Positions 1 through 7,530 of a stretch of DNA of 64,000 nt are shown piece after piece. A program made the translations under genes and the position numbers. Source of the DNA: Diaphorobacter caeni (lineage in GTDB: Bacteria > Pseudomonadota > Gammaproteobacteria > Burkholderiales > Burkholderiaceae_C); the NCBI RefSeq assembly GCF_015354245.1, contig NZ_JADKYZ010000002.1, positions 496,001 through 560,000 of the forward strand. The letters are read 5' to 3'. Numbering within the stretch: position 1 is the stretch's first letter; each line of letters begins with the position of its first letter. The notes under the pieces are model-generated. The model was given only the letters and a program-made list of their open reading frames with translations, made no database searches and was not told the origin of the DNA.

Positions 1-264
1 ATCGAAGATCTTCTGCAGCGTCTGCCAGGTCTTGTATTCCTCTCCGTCGGGGAGGATGACGGTGTGGACGGCGCGATATTGCCCCTTCAACGCGTCCTGC
101 AGCTTGCCGACATAGAGCGGCGCCACGGTTTCATTGGTGACGATCAGAGCCGACGTGCCCTTGGGCAAGGCACGGTTTGCATTCAGATCATTCAGCAGCC
201 CTTCGCCGATATCGATGAAGTAACTGCGCTCATCCAGAGGAATTTCGACGGAAACAAGGGACAT
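1..264 (-). CDS. aroB: 3-dehydroquinate synthase, N-terminal part (cut by window edge)
   Basis: The reverse strand reads an open 88-codon frame from an ATG at 264 to the window edge. The protein starts MSLVSVEIPLDERSYFIDIG and contains ALIVTNET and LPDGEEYKTW, the N-terminal NAD-binding signature of AroB. AroB makes 3-dehydroquinate from DAHP, the second step of the cytosolic shikimate pathway. Only the first quarter of the gene is present. aroB commonly follows pilMNOPQ and aroK in beta- and gammaproteobacteria, but no aroK lies between pilQ and aroB here. A terminator at 522-549 separates it from the pil operon, so it probably has its own promoter. Confidence 0.9.
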   Translation of the reverse strand, partial: MSLVSVEIPLDERSYFIDIGEGLLNDLNANRALPKGTSALIVTNETVAPLYVGKLQDALKGQYRAVHTVILPDGEEYKTWQTLQKIFD

Positions 265-314
265 ATGCGAAATGAGGTGTGTGAAAAAGGAAAAGTCAGG
301 GCAGCCTTCAACCT

Positions 315-479
315 TCAAGTGTAGGCCACCTCACGCTCGCTCCTATGCATCAAGGTTCCTATGAGCGTGTTGACGATCTCCACACGGTCTTGCAGGCGTA
401 TCCTCGGGCGCTCGTAAATCCTCGCAATAGCCTGAGCTATTGCTGCGGTTTGCGCCTCGCAGTCCATCCCGATCCGCAT
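315..479 (-). CDS. possible small protein, 54 aa, unknown
   Basis: On the minus strand an ATG at 479 opens a 54-codon frame ending in TGA at 315-317. The product (starts MRIGMDCEAQTAAIAQAIAR) would be mostly amphipathic helix, rich in Arg, Ile and Ala, with no signal peptide. I recognise no family. The frame is also open upstream of the ATG, so the start is uncertain. It lies where aroK is usually found but does not resemble shikimate kinase: there is no P-loop. It may be a chance frame; no clear ribosome binding site was seen. Confidence 0.25.
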   Translation of the reverse strand: MRIGMDCEAQTAAIAQAIARIYERPRIRLQDRVEIVNTLIGTLMHRSEREVAYT

Positions 480-521
480 CCTGCATACCTCGCGGTGAGA
501 TCGTAAACACGCCCTAAAAGA

Positions 522-549
522 AAAGCCCCGAAGATGACTTCGGGGCTTT
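522..549 (-). terminator. rho-independent terminator of the pil operon
   Basis: A perfect 12-bp stem (522-533 with 538-549) encloses the loop ATGA. Read on the minus strand it is followed by a T-rich stretch. It lies about 50 bases downstream of the lipoprotein gene stop and closes the pilMNOPQ-lipoprotein transcription unit. Confidence 0.85.
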
Positions 550-600
550 GGGTCAGAGAGTCAAGGCAGCCGCTCATTCAGAGCGGTGCCTTCAAGGCCG

Positions 601-2190
601 TCAAGGGCATGCCTGACTTGTACTGCCGTTCAGGCGGAATGTCACACGCTTGGTGGCCGTTGCGCTGCCACGGGTTGCCGTCACAAGGAAACCTTGCACA
701 CCGCATGCAGGACCCGTGGTCGTCACCACGCCCGTCGTCGCGTCCGTTGTAGTGACAGAGATTGGCGTACCGCTCACGAAACCAAATCCACCAGAAGTCG
801 ATCCCTCCAGCCAATCTGGCAGGCCATTGAAATTCCACTTCACTTCGGTAGACGGATCACCGCCGGTTGCAGAGAACGCATACTGGTAGACCGAGCCCAT
901 GGTGGCATTAGGGATCGTGCATGCATTGTTGATATCACCCGTGCAGCCGCCCAGATTGATCGCCAGTGCATCGGCTGTAGCCATGCCAGTCACGTTCAGT
1001 GTCATGTTCTTCTGAACGGTCTTGCCTGCAAAGTCAGTCACCTTGACCACGAGTGGGTAGCTGCCCACTGTCTTCACGGTAGGTGTGCCCGAGATCAATC
1101 CGACACTGTTCATTGTCAGGCCTGTGGGCATTCCGCTGGCGACGGACCATGTGTACGGTGCATCGCCGCCAGTTGCTTCCAGCGCAAAACTGTAGGGCAT
1201 ACCATTGACGGCATCAGGCAAGGCCTCGGTCACGAAGGCAAGGGCTTCGCTGGACGCCAGTCGGTCATACGCAGTCACGACCAGATAGGAAGTAATCGCG
1301 TCTTGAATGCCGTTCGCCACATTGTTGTCAGCACGATCCGTCACGAACTGCAGCAGGATCGGGCCTGGATTGACACCGCTTTGCAGCGAGAACAGCGCGG
1401 TACCGCCCACGCTCTGCACGCGGATGGACGAGCTCTTCTGCGACCCCGATGTCAACAGGGCTCCAATGCTGGCGTCCGTGGTGGCCGTCGTCAAAGGCAG
1501 AACGCTGACTTGCAGGTTGGCCGCCGTTGGATTGGGAATGGCCTGATTGGCATCGTCATACAGCGATGCCTGAACCGCGACGCTGTTGGCGAGGTTGGAC
1601 AGGTTGGTGCTGGTGCCCAGAGGACTTGTAGCCTGAGCCTGACCAATCACCCAAGCTGCCTTGCCCGTGGAGGCGCCAACCGTGATGTCCACGCTGGTAG
1701 CGATCTGCTTTCCATCACGCGGGTCCGTGACGGAACAGGTGATACGCGCCGTTCCGGCTTTTGTTCCAGAGTGGAAATGGAAGGAGTTCCCGCCCGAGTT
1801 GGATCCCAGCGTAATCGAGCGATAGGCATTGGGCACCTTGACGCCATCCACATCCGTCTCGTGCGAAGTGTCACCATCTAGATAATACAACGCGCCGGAA
1901 TCCAGACCGGCTGCGGTGTTGCAGCTGAAAATATCGGTCCCACCAGGGATTGGCTTTCCATCCGTCTCCGCACTCACATACAACGTGGTAGTGAACTGCG
2001 CATAGGCACCGATCGTGGCCGTATTTCTCGCGGGGTCAATATTCAATGGAAGCTGAGTTTTGTCAGCCCGCAGTGAAATCTTGTAGGGCTGATCCGATGT
2101 TCCCCCGCTACCACCACCGCCACCACATGCAGCAAGCGACGCCGCCATCACGAGCGACGACAGTCTCAAAATATTCTTCATCTCATTCAC
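601..2190 (-). CDS. Ig-repeat lipoprotein, last gene of the pil operon
   Basis: This 529-aa protein starts with a lipoprotein signal (LAAC lipobox near residues 19-22) followed by a Gly-rich linker, so it should be lipid-anchored. The C-terminal half has at least two putative-Ig (He_PIG/cadherin-like) modules with the typical 'PYTWSVASGMPTGL...GTP' pattern, around residues 310-400 and 410-520. The N-terminal half is beta-rich and unassigned. The start lies 8 bases after pilQ stops and a terminator follows, so it is cotranscribed with the secretin gene. A role in pilus or secretin function or adhesion is inferred from position only. The ATG four codons further in (MKN) is an alternative start. 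Confidence 0.75.
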   Translation of the reverse strand: MNEMKNILRLSSLVMAASLAACGGGGGSGGTSDQPYKISLRADKTQLPLNIDPARNTATIGAYAQFTTTLYVSAETDGKPIPGGTDIFSCNTAAGLDSGALYYLDGDTSHETDVDGVKVPNAYRSITLGSNSGGNSFHFHSGTKAGTARITCSVTDPRDGKQIATSVDITVGASTGKAAWVIGQAQATSPLGTSTNLSNLANSVAVQASLYDDANQAIPNPTAANLQVSVLPLTTATTDASIGALLTSGSQKSSSIRVQSVGGTALFSLQSGVNPGPILLQFVTDRADNNVANGIQDAITSYLVVTAYDRLASSEALAFVTEALPDAVNGMPYSFALEATGGDAPYTWSVASGMPTGLTMNSVGLISGTPTVKTVGSYPLVVKVTDFAGKTVQKNMTLNVTGMATADALAINLGGCTGDINNACTIPNATMGSVYQYAFSATGGDPSTEVKWNFNGLPDWLEGSTSGGFGFVSGTPISVTTTDATTGVVTTTGPACGVQGFLVTATRGSATATKRVTFRLNGSTSQACP

Positions 2191-2198
2191 CTTACAAA

Positions 2199-4358
2199 TT
2201 AACGGACCGGTCCACGATCGGAAATCACCTTGGGCGTAATAAAAACCAAGACTTCATTCTTGGTTGATTCGCGAGTGCGATTCTTGAAGAGGTTGCCCAG
2301 TACAGGAACATCACCAAGGAAGGGCACTTTGTTTTCCTGATTGGTTTCTTCCATGGTGAAAATACCGCCAATCACAACCGTGCCTCCATTTTCAACCAAC
2401 ACTTGCGTCTTGACGTGCTTGGTGTCGATGGCGACACCTTGAGTCGTTGTCTCGCCACGGCTGTCCTTGTTGACATCCAAATCGAGAATGATATTGCCCT
2501 CCGGGGTGATCTGGGGTGTCACTTCGAGCTTGAGAACCGCCTTCTTGAACGAAATGGTGGTCGCACCGTTGGGCGCAGTGACGGAGTACGGATACTCCGT
2601 ACCCTGCTCGATCAACGCTTTGGTCTGGTCAGCTGTAATCAGCCGCGGGCTTGACACGATCTTGCCTTGTCCATCTGCCTCCATGGCCGAGAGTTCGAGC
2701 GTGAGGAATCGATTTGCAGCAGAGTTGAAAATGGACAGGGCAAAACTGCCAGCGCCGCCTGCCATCGTAGACAAAGAAGCCGGTAAATTCACGAAATTCC
2801 CGCCAACGCCAGAATTGCTATATGAATAACCATTCACGCCAGCTGCAGCATTGGCATTCGTGGTGTTGGATCCCAAAGCGACTCGATTGCCACCTCCGAT
2901 ACCGTAGCCGCCGTCACCTCCATTCGAAGCACGCAAATCGCCACCACCAAGCTTCACCCCCAAGGAGCGACCAAAGGTATCACGAGCCTCAACAATACGC
3001 GCCTCAATGAGAACCTGACGAACAGGCACATCCAGGTTCATCAAGAGTTGTCGCACTTCTTCCAGCTTGCTTGGCGTATCCGTCACAAACAGCTGATTGG
3101 TGCGCGGTTCAGCGATGGCGTGACCGCGATTTGTCAAAAAGCGAGTGGTTGTACCTGCACCGCCGCCGCTGCCTCCGCCACTGGTTGTCAGCTGCGTGAG
3201 CATTTCCGTGGCCTTGGCATAGTTCAACTGATAAGACTGTGTTCTCAACGGCTCCAAGCGCTCGATCGCTTGGGCTGCCTCAAAATCCTTTTTGGTCCGC
3301 TCGTCAATTTCATCCTTGGGCGCAATCCACAGCACCGTGCCGGATTTGCGCATGCCCAGTCCCTTGGCGTCCATGATGATCTGCAATGCCTGATCCCACG
3401 GAACGTCCTTCAGACGCAGCGTCAGCGAACCCGTGACCGTGTCCGATGTGACGATATTGAAATTCGTGAAGTCCGCAATCACCTGAAGCAGGGAGCGCAC
3501 TTCGATGTTCTGGAAATTCAACGACAGCTTCTCACCGGTGTATCCCGGGCCTTGGGACAGCTTGTTCAGATCCACCTTCTTCTGGCGGACTTCCACCACG
3601 AACTGGTTGTCGCTCTGATACGCACTGTGGGTCCAGTCGCCGACGGAGTCGATCACCATCCGCACCCGCTCGCCATCCTGTGAGCTGCTGATCATCTGCA
3701 CTGGCGTGCCAAAATCCGACACATCTAGACGACGACGCAGACCTTCCGGCAACGATGAGCGCATGAATTCCACGATCAGCGACTTGTTCTGCTGCTTGAT
3801 GTCCACACCCACCTGACTGTTGGTCAGGCTGACGACCACGCGGCCTGCTCCATCCGCGCCACGGCGAAAGTCGACGTCCTTGAGTGGCAGCGAATCACGG
3901 TTATGGTCTTCCGCGAATTTGGTGGCCACCGGCATCGGCACGGACGCGTTTCCACCAACGGCACCCAGAATCACCAGCAGGCTGTTGCCCTGGATTTCCG
4001 TGGAATACGTGGTGGCCTGCTTCAGGTTGATGACCAGACGGGAGCGCGATGCGCCCTGAGCGATGTTGGCCGACTTGAGATTGCCCTGATTGATATCAAA
4101 GGTGCTCCTGCCGGTGCCATTGGAGACGTCGGGAAAGTCCAAAGCGATGCGCGCTGGTGACTGCACGACGAACCCGGCCGGCACTTCGGTCAGAGGTTCG
4201 GAGAGGTCAATCCGCACCACTTCGGCACCGCTTTGCGTGAAGCCAGAGACCGACTGAATGACGCCGCCAGCGTGTGCGAATGTCGTCCCCATCACTGCGA
4301 ACAACGCCATTCCCGCCGTCCACAGCTTCTCTCGAAGGTTGATTTTCTTGATGATCAT
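2199..4358 (-). CDS. pilQ: type IV pilus secretin PilQ
   Basis: This 719-aa outer-membrane secretin forms the channel through which the type IV pilus leaves the cell. A signal peptide (cleavage after THAHA-like 'FAHA') is followed by two AMIN domains (about 35-130 and 165-255), a secretin N-domain (about 285-340), a NolW-type domain with a Gly-rich loop, and the secretin beta-domain (about 500-715) ending VFITPKVI. The AMIN domains bind peptidoglycan in known PilQ proteins. The ATG overlaps the end of pilP by 4 bases, as expected in the pilMNOPQ operon. Length and domain order are normal for the family. Confidence 0.96.
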   Translation of the reverse strand: MIIKKINLREKLWTAGMALFAVMGTTFAHAGGVIQSVSGFTQSGAEVVRIDLSEPLTEVPAGFVVQSPARIALDFPDVSNGTGRSTFDINQGNLKSANIAQGASRSRLVINLKQATTYSTEIQGNSLLVILGAVGGNASVPMPVATKFAEDHNRDSLPLKDVDFRRGADGAGRVVVSLTNSQVGVDIKQQNKSLIVEFMRSSLPEGLRRRLDVSDFGTPVQMISSSQDGERVRMVIDSVGDWTHSAYQSDNQFVVEVRQKKVDLNKLSQGPGYTGEKLSLNFQNIEVRSLLQVIADFTNFNIVTSDTVTGSLTLRLKDVPWDQALQIIMDAKGLGMRKSGTVLWIAPKDEIDERTKKDFEAAQAIERLEPLRTQSYQLNYAKATEMLTQLTTSGGGSGGGAGTTTRFLTNRGHAIAEPRTNQLFVTDTPSKLEEVRQLLMNLDVPVRQVLIEARIVEARDTFGRSLGVKLGGGDLRASNGGDGGYGIGGGNRVALGSNTTNANAAAGVNGYSYSNSGVGGNFVNLPASLSTMAGGAGSFALSIFNSAANRFLTLELSAMEADGQGKIVSSPRLITADQTKALIEQGTEYPYSVTAPNGATTISFKKAVLKLEVTPQITPEGNIILDLDVNKDSRGETTTQGVAIDTKHVKTQVLVENGGTVVIGGIFTMEETNQENKVPFLGDVPVLGNLFKNRTRESTKNEVLVFITPKVISDRGPVR

Positions 4359-4909
4359 TTCTTTCCCTCTGGACCTTCCTGCAGGTCAAGCGTTGCCGGA
4401 CGTTCGATCCAATCGCCTGTCGGATCCTGGACAATTTCTCTCAACTGGACACTGGTTTCGGAGACCTTGGTCACCAAACCATAGTTCTGTCCTAGGTGAT
4501 TGCCCACCCGTACCTGATACAGCAATTTGTCGACTCTGATCAGGGCAATGGGCACACCGCTCTTGTTCATGCTGCCCACCATGCGAATGGCATCCAGCGG
4601 ATAGCTCTCAAGCGGTTCCTTGCGGCGCGCCAATTCCGGCGTGATCAAAGCAGAGTTGACAGCCGAATTGTTCGAGTCGCGCTTGAGCGCCTGGGTCAAG
4701 CGCATGGACTCAAACGGATTCAGCGTGGTGTCCAATCCATATTCCGCTGGAATGAACTGCTTGGGCTCCTCGATCGGGGTGATCTTGGGCTTGATGGTGC
4801 CACGCAACTCCGACATCCAGGTGCGCAACTCGGTTTCGTCATCCGAAGCGCAGCCCGACAGAAGCACCAAGCCGCACGCCATCACAATGGGGTAAAAATG
4901 CTGCTTCAT
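4355..4909 (-). CDS. pilP: type IV pilus inner-membrane lipoprotein PilP
   Basis: This 184-aa lipoprotein has the lipobox LSGC at about residues 17-20, then an extended linker and a C-terminal beta domain (about 105-180, 'RVGNHLGQNYGLV', 'LREIVQDPTGDW') typical of PilP. In known systems PilP binds the PilN/PilO heterodimer and the N-domains of PilQ, linking the inner-membrane complex to the secretin. It overlaps pilQ and pilO by 4 bases at each end, which suggests translational coupling. The length is usual for PilP. Confidence 0.95.
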   Translation of the reverse strand: MKQHFYPIVMACGLVLLSGCASDDETELRTWMSELRGTIKPKITPIEEPKQFIPAEYGLDTTLNPFESMRLTQALKRDSNNSAVNSALITPELARRKEPLESYPLDAIRMVGSMNKSGVPIALIRVDKLLYQVRVGNHLGQNYGLVTKVSETSVQLREIVQDPTGDWIERPATLDLQEGPEGKK

Positions 4910-5595
4910 TTTTTCTTCTTCCTTGCAGCGTCCGCGACCTTCTTCTGCTCCGCGATTTCTTCTGGATCGAGATAACGGAACGTCTTGGCGGTCGCATCCA
5001 TCGCCAGCACGCCATTGCCATCCTTCGCGTTCACTGTCGTGATCGAAAGATTGTTCAGCGTCACGATGCGCGAGAGGTTGGCCACATCAGAAGCAAACGA
5101 CCCGAAGTCCGGGAATTTTCCTGTCACGCGAACGGTGATGGGGAGTTCTGCATAGTAGTCACGCGCCACCACCTGTCCGGGGCGGAAGGTCTCGAACTGC
5201 AGACTGCGCCCCAGTCCGGCCTGGTTGATGTCGGACAAAAGCGCAGACATCTCTGACTTGCTTGGAAGCTGCTTTTCCAGCTGCGTCACGTACTGCTGCA
5301 CCTGTTCCCGCTGCTTTTTCAGCGCTTCAAGGCTCACGGCCTTCGTCAGCTTCTTCGTGTATTCGTCACGCAGAGTCAATTCCTTGGCTGTTTCCGCCTT
5401 CAATTGATCTTCGTAATCCTGAAGCCAGAAATACCATGCCAACCCCATCACGACCACAGCGATCAGCGCGCAAAGCAGGATCTTGGGCAGGATAGGCCAC
5501 AGAGACGGGTCCTTGGGATCCAGATTGGAGAACTGCCGCTGCAGCTTGTCCTGGACCTTCGCCATCTCAAATTTTGGAGCACGCTTACTTGCCAT
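4906..5595 (-). CDS. pilO: type IV pilus assembly protein PilO
   Basis: This is a 229-aa bitopic inner-membrane protein with one transmembrane segment (about residues 36-56), a coiled coil (60-110) and a ferredoxin-like periplasmic domain (about 120-215). PilO pairs with PilN to form the alignment subcomplex. I start at the ATG at 5595 (MASKRAPKFEMAK), which overlaps pilN by 11 bases. A longer frame reaching 5637 would place an Arg-rich stretch unlike the family inside pilN. The C-terminus is very Lys-rich. Confidence 0.94.
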   Translation of the reverse strand: MASKRAPKFEMAKVQDKLQRQFSNLDPKDPSLWPILPKILLCALIAVVVMGLAWYFWLQDYEDQLKAETAKELTLRDEYTKKLTKAVSLEALKKQREQVQQYVTQLEKQLPSKSEMSALLSDINQAGLGRSLQFETFRPGQVVARDYYAELPITVRVTGKFPDFGSFASDVANLSRIVTLNNLSITTVNAKDGNGVLAMDATAKTFRYLDPEEIAEQKKVADAARKKKK

Positions 5596-6211
5596 TCGCC
5601 GCTCCCTTCTTTTCGTTCTTCGGCGCCGCTTCGGCACCCTTCTTGAGATCGGAGCTGCGCACCAGCTGGAACCTCATCTTGAACGACGCGACGCGGCGCA
5701 CGTCCTTGGGAGAGACGGTTGCGTTGGCCGCGACGATTTCCAGCAGTTCAGGCTTGGCGAACCATGGTGTGTTGCCCGAGAGATTGCGCAGCAGTTCGGA
5801 CACACGCTCATTCGACTGGGCCATGCCTTGCATTTCAACCACTTGGTTGGTCTGCTTGACGGTCGTGATGTAGATGCCGTCCGGCAACTGCTGTGCCAGC
5901 TCCTTCAGCAGATACACGGGCAGATTGCGGTCGGCCTGCAGGTCTTCCACGGCCTTCTGGCGTGCGCGCAGAGCGGCAATCTCGTCTTCGATCGACGCGA
6001 TTTCCTTGATCTGCTCGTCCAGTTTCTTGATCTCGGTCTGCAGGAAAGCATTGCGCGCCTGCTGGTTCTCGATCTTGTTCTGATACCACATGTACACCGC
6101 GCCCGCGATGACCACGCCCAGCACGGCGGCCAGGAACATGGTGATCTGAAACGCCTCTTTCCGGCGCTTTCTGGCCGCCTCTCTATGAGGAAGCAGGTTG
6201 ATTAATATCAC
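5585..6211 (-). CDS. pilN: type IV pilus assembly protein PilN
   Basis: This 208-aa bitopic inner-membrane protein begins MILINLLPHRE, the conserved cytoplasmic INLLP motif that docks in the PilM groove. A transmembrane segment (about 23-43), a coiled coil (about 45-95) and a periplasmic domain that pairs with PilO follow. The ATG overlaps the pilM stop by 4 bases. The tail is Lys/Ala-rich. All features fit the family. Confidence 0.95.
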   Translation of the reverse strand: MILINLLPHREAARKRRKEAFQITMFLAAVLGVVIAGAVYMWYQNKIENQQARNAFLQTEIKKLDEQIKEIASIEDEIAALRARQKAVEDLQADRNLPVYLLKELAQQLPDGIYITTVKQTNQVVEMQGMAQSNERVSELLRNLSGNTPWFAKPELLEIVAANATVSPKDVRRVASFKMRFQLVRSSDLKKGAEAAPKNEKKGAANGK

Positions 6212-7287
6212 TGCAGAAACCTCCGCATCGCCAACCCACAGGACGTGAGATATGTCGGCGCCTCTCGTACCATTTTCTTGAGTCGGACCGAGCCCGCGAT
6301 CTCCATTCCGTCAAACGGATTGAGCGTCGAACAGACAAAGCCCGTGTTCTTGGTCACCGCTTCCGTCAGTCCGGCCAGCGGCGCCGATCCGCCCGCCAGC
6401 ATGATGTGGTCGACGCGGTTGTAGGGCGTGCTGGTGAAGAAGAACTGCAGTGCGCGCGCGACTTCCTGCGCGAGGCTGTCCACGAACGGGCGCTGCACGG
6501 CCGAGTTGTAGTCTTCCGGCAGATCGCCGCTGCGCTTCTTGGTCTCGGCCTCTTCCTGCGAAAAGCCATACTGGCGCACGATCAACTGCGTCAGTTGCGA
6601 GCCACCGAACGCCTGATCACGGTCATAGAGCACTTCGTCGTTGCGCAGGACCTGCATGCTGGTGGTCATGGCGCCGATCTCAAACAGCGCGACCACGGCG
6701 TCCTGCCCCTTGTTCGGCAGCGACTCCACAAGACGATTCGCGGCCATGCGGGCCGCGTTGGATTCGATGTCGACCACCACGGCCTTCAGGCCAGCGGCTT
6801 CGGCCAGACCCTGTCGGTCCTGGACTTTTTCCTTGCGTGATGCGGCGATCAGCACGTCCACATCATCGGGCGCAGACTTGTTCGGGCCGATCACGCAAAA
6901 ATCGAGACTCACCTCATCCAGAGAAAACGGGATGTACTGGTTGGCTTCGGACTCCACCTGCACTTCCATCTCCTGCTCGCTCAGGCCGCCGGGCAAGGTG
7001 ATGCGTTTGGTGATGACCGCGGAAGACGGCAAAGCCAAGGCCACATGCTTGGTCTTGGTGCCGCTTTTCTTGACGAGACGCTTGATGGCCTCGGCCACTT
7101 CGTCGAACTTTTCGACGTTGCCGTCGATGATCCAGCCGCGCTCCAATTGTTCCATTGCGCAACGCTCGAGCACGTACGCGCCGGCCTTGTCGCGCCCCAA
7201 CTCCACGAGCTTGACACTGGACGAGCTGATGTCTATCCCGAGCAACGGGGCAGACTGCCTACCAAAAAGTGACCCCATTGTTATCAA
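6208..7287 (-). CDS. pilM: type IV pilus assembly ATPase-like protein PilM
   Basis: PilM is an actin-like (FtsA-type) cytoplasmic protein that binds ATP and the N-terminus of PilN. The sequence has the phosphate-1 motif LLGIDISSSSVKLVEL, the 'FEIGAMTTS' phosphate-2 region and the 'MLAGGSAPLAG' adenosine motif. I place the start at TTG 7287 (MITMGSLFGRQ), because a GGGAGG ribosome binding site lies 5 bases upstream. The ATG at 7278 is 14 bases from that site, and a start at 7326 adds unconserved residues. It is the first gene of the operon and diverges from mrcA, a common arrangement in proteobacteria. Confidence 0.93.
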   Translation of the reverse strand: MITMGSLFGRQSAPLLGIDISSSSVKLVELGRDKAGAYVLERCAMEQLERGWIIDGNVEKFDEVAEAIKRLVKKSGTKTKHVALALPSSAVITKRITLPGGLSEQEMEVQVESEANQYIPFSLDEVSLDFCVIGPNKSAPDDVDVLIAASRKEKVQDRQGLAEAAGLKAVVVDIESNAARMAANRLVESLPNKGQDAVVALFEIGAMTTSMQVLRNDEVLYDRDQAFGGSQLTQLIVRQYGFSQEEAETKKRSGDLPEDYNSAVQRPFVDSLAQEVARALQFFFTSTPYNRVDHIMLAGGSAPLAGLTEAVTKNTGFVCSTLNPFDGMEIAGSVRLKKMVREAPTYLTSCGLAMRRFLQ

Positions 7288-7501
7288 GATCGCCTCCCAA
7301 AAATTCCCACTGATAGAGCGCAACAAAACTTAACACTTCACATGAATGCTATCAGTAAGGTTGTTATCCAGCAAAGAGATTTAGCCATTTCAGGCCCAAA
7401 CGCCGTTGTCAAAAGCAGACGCTCTCTCCGATCCGGATTCCCTGTGCCACCCGATAAATTCGATCAACACATGATGAAACGCCAAGCGGCAAGACAGTTT
7501 T

Positions 7502-7507
7502 TATAAT
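7502..7507 (+). promoter_or_regulatory. candidate -10 box for mrcA
   Basis: A perfect TATAAT lies 24 bases before the mrcA ATG, in the gap between divergent pilM and mrcA. No good -35 hexamer is present at 16-18 bases upstream, so the promoter call rests on the -10 alone. Confidence 0.4.
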
Positions 7508-7530
7508 GTGCCGCTAGCATCTGGATCCCT

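Larger units (their letters stand above)
265..600. other. aroB upstream region, no established gene
   Basis: These 336 bases between aroB and the Ig-repeat lipoprotein gene hold the terminator at 522-549 and one possible 54-codon reading frame (315-479, minus). The space is too small for a complete aroK of about 500-550 bases. Any aroB promoter would have to lie between about 265 and 520; I could not single out a convincing -35/-10 pair. Confidence 0.6.

Noticed and set aside
586-1881. 431-codon plus-strand reading frame opposite the Ig-repeat lipoprotein gene
   Set aside because: Its product is rich in Arg, His and Cys, has no domain, and lies entirely antisense to a well supported gene.
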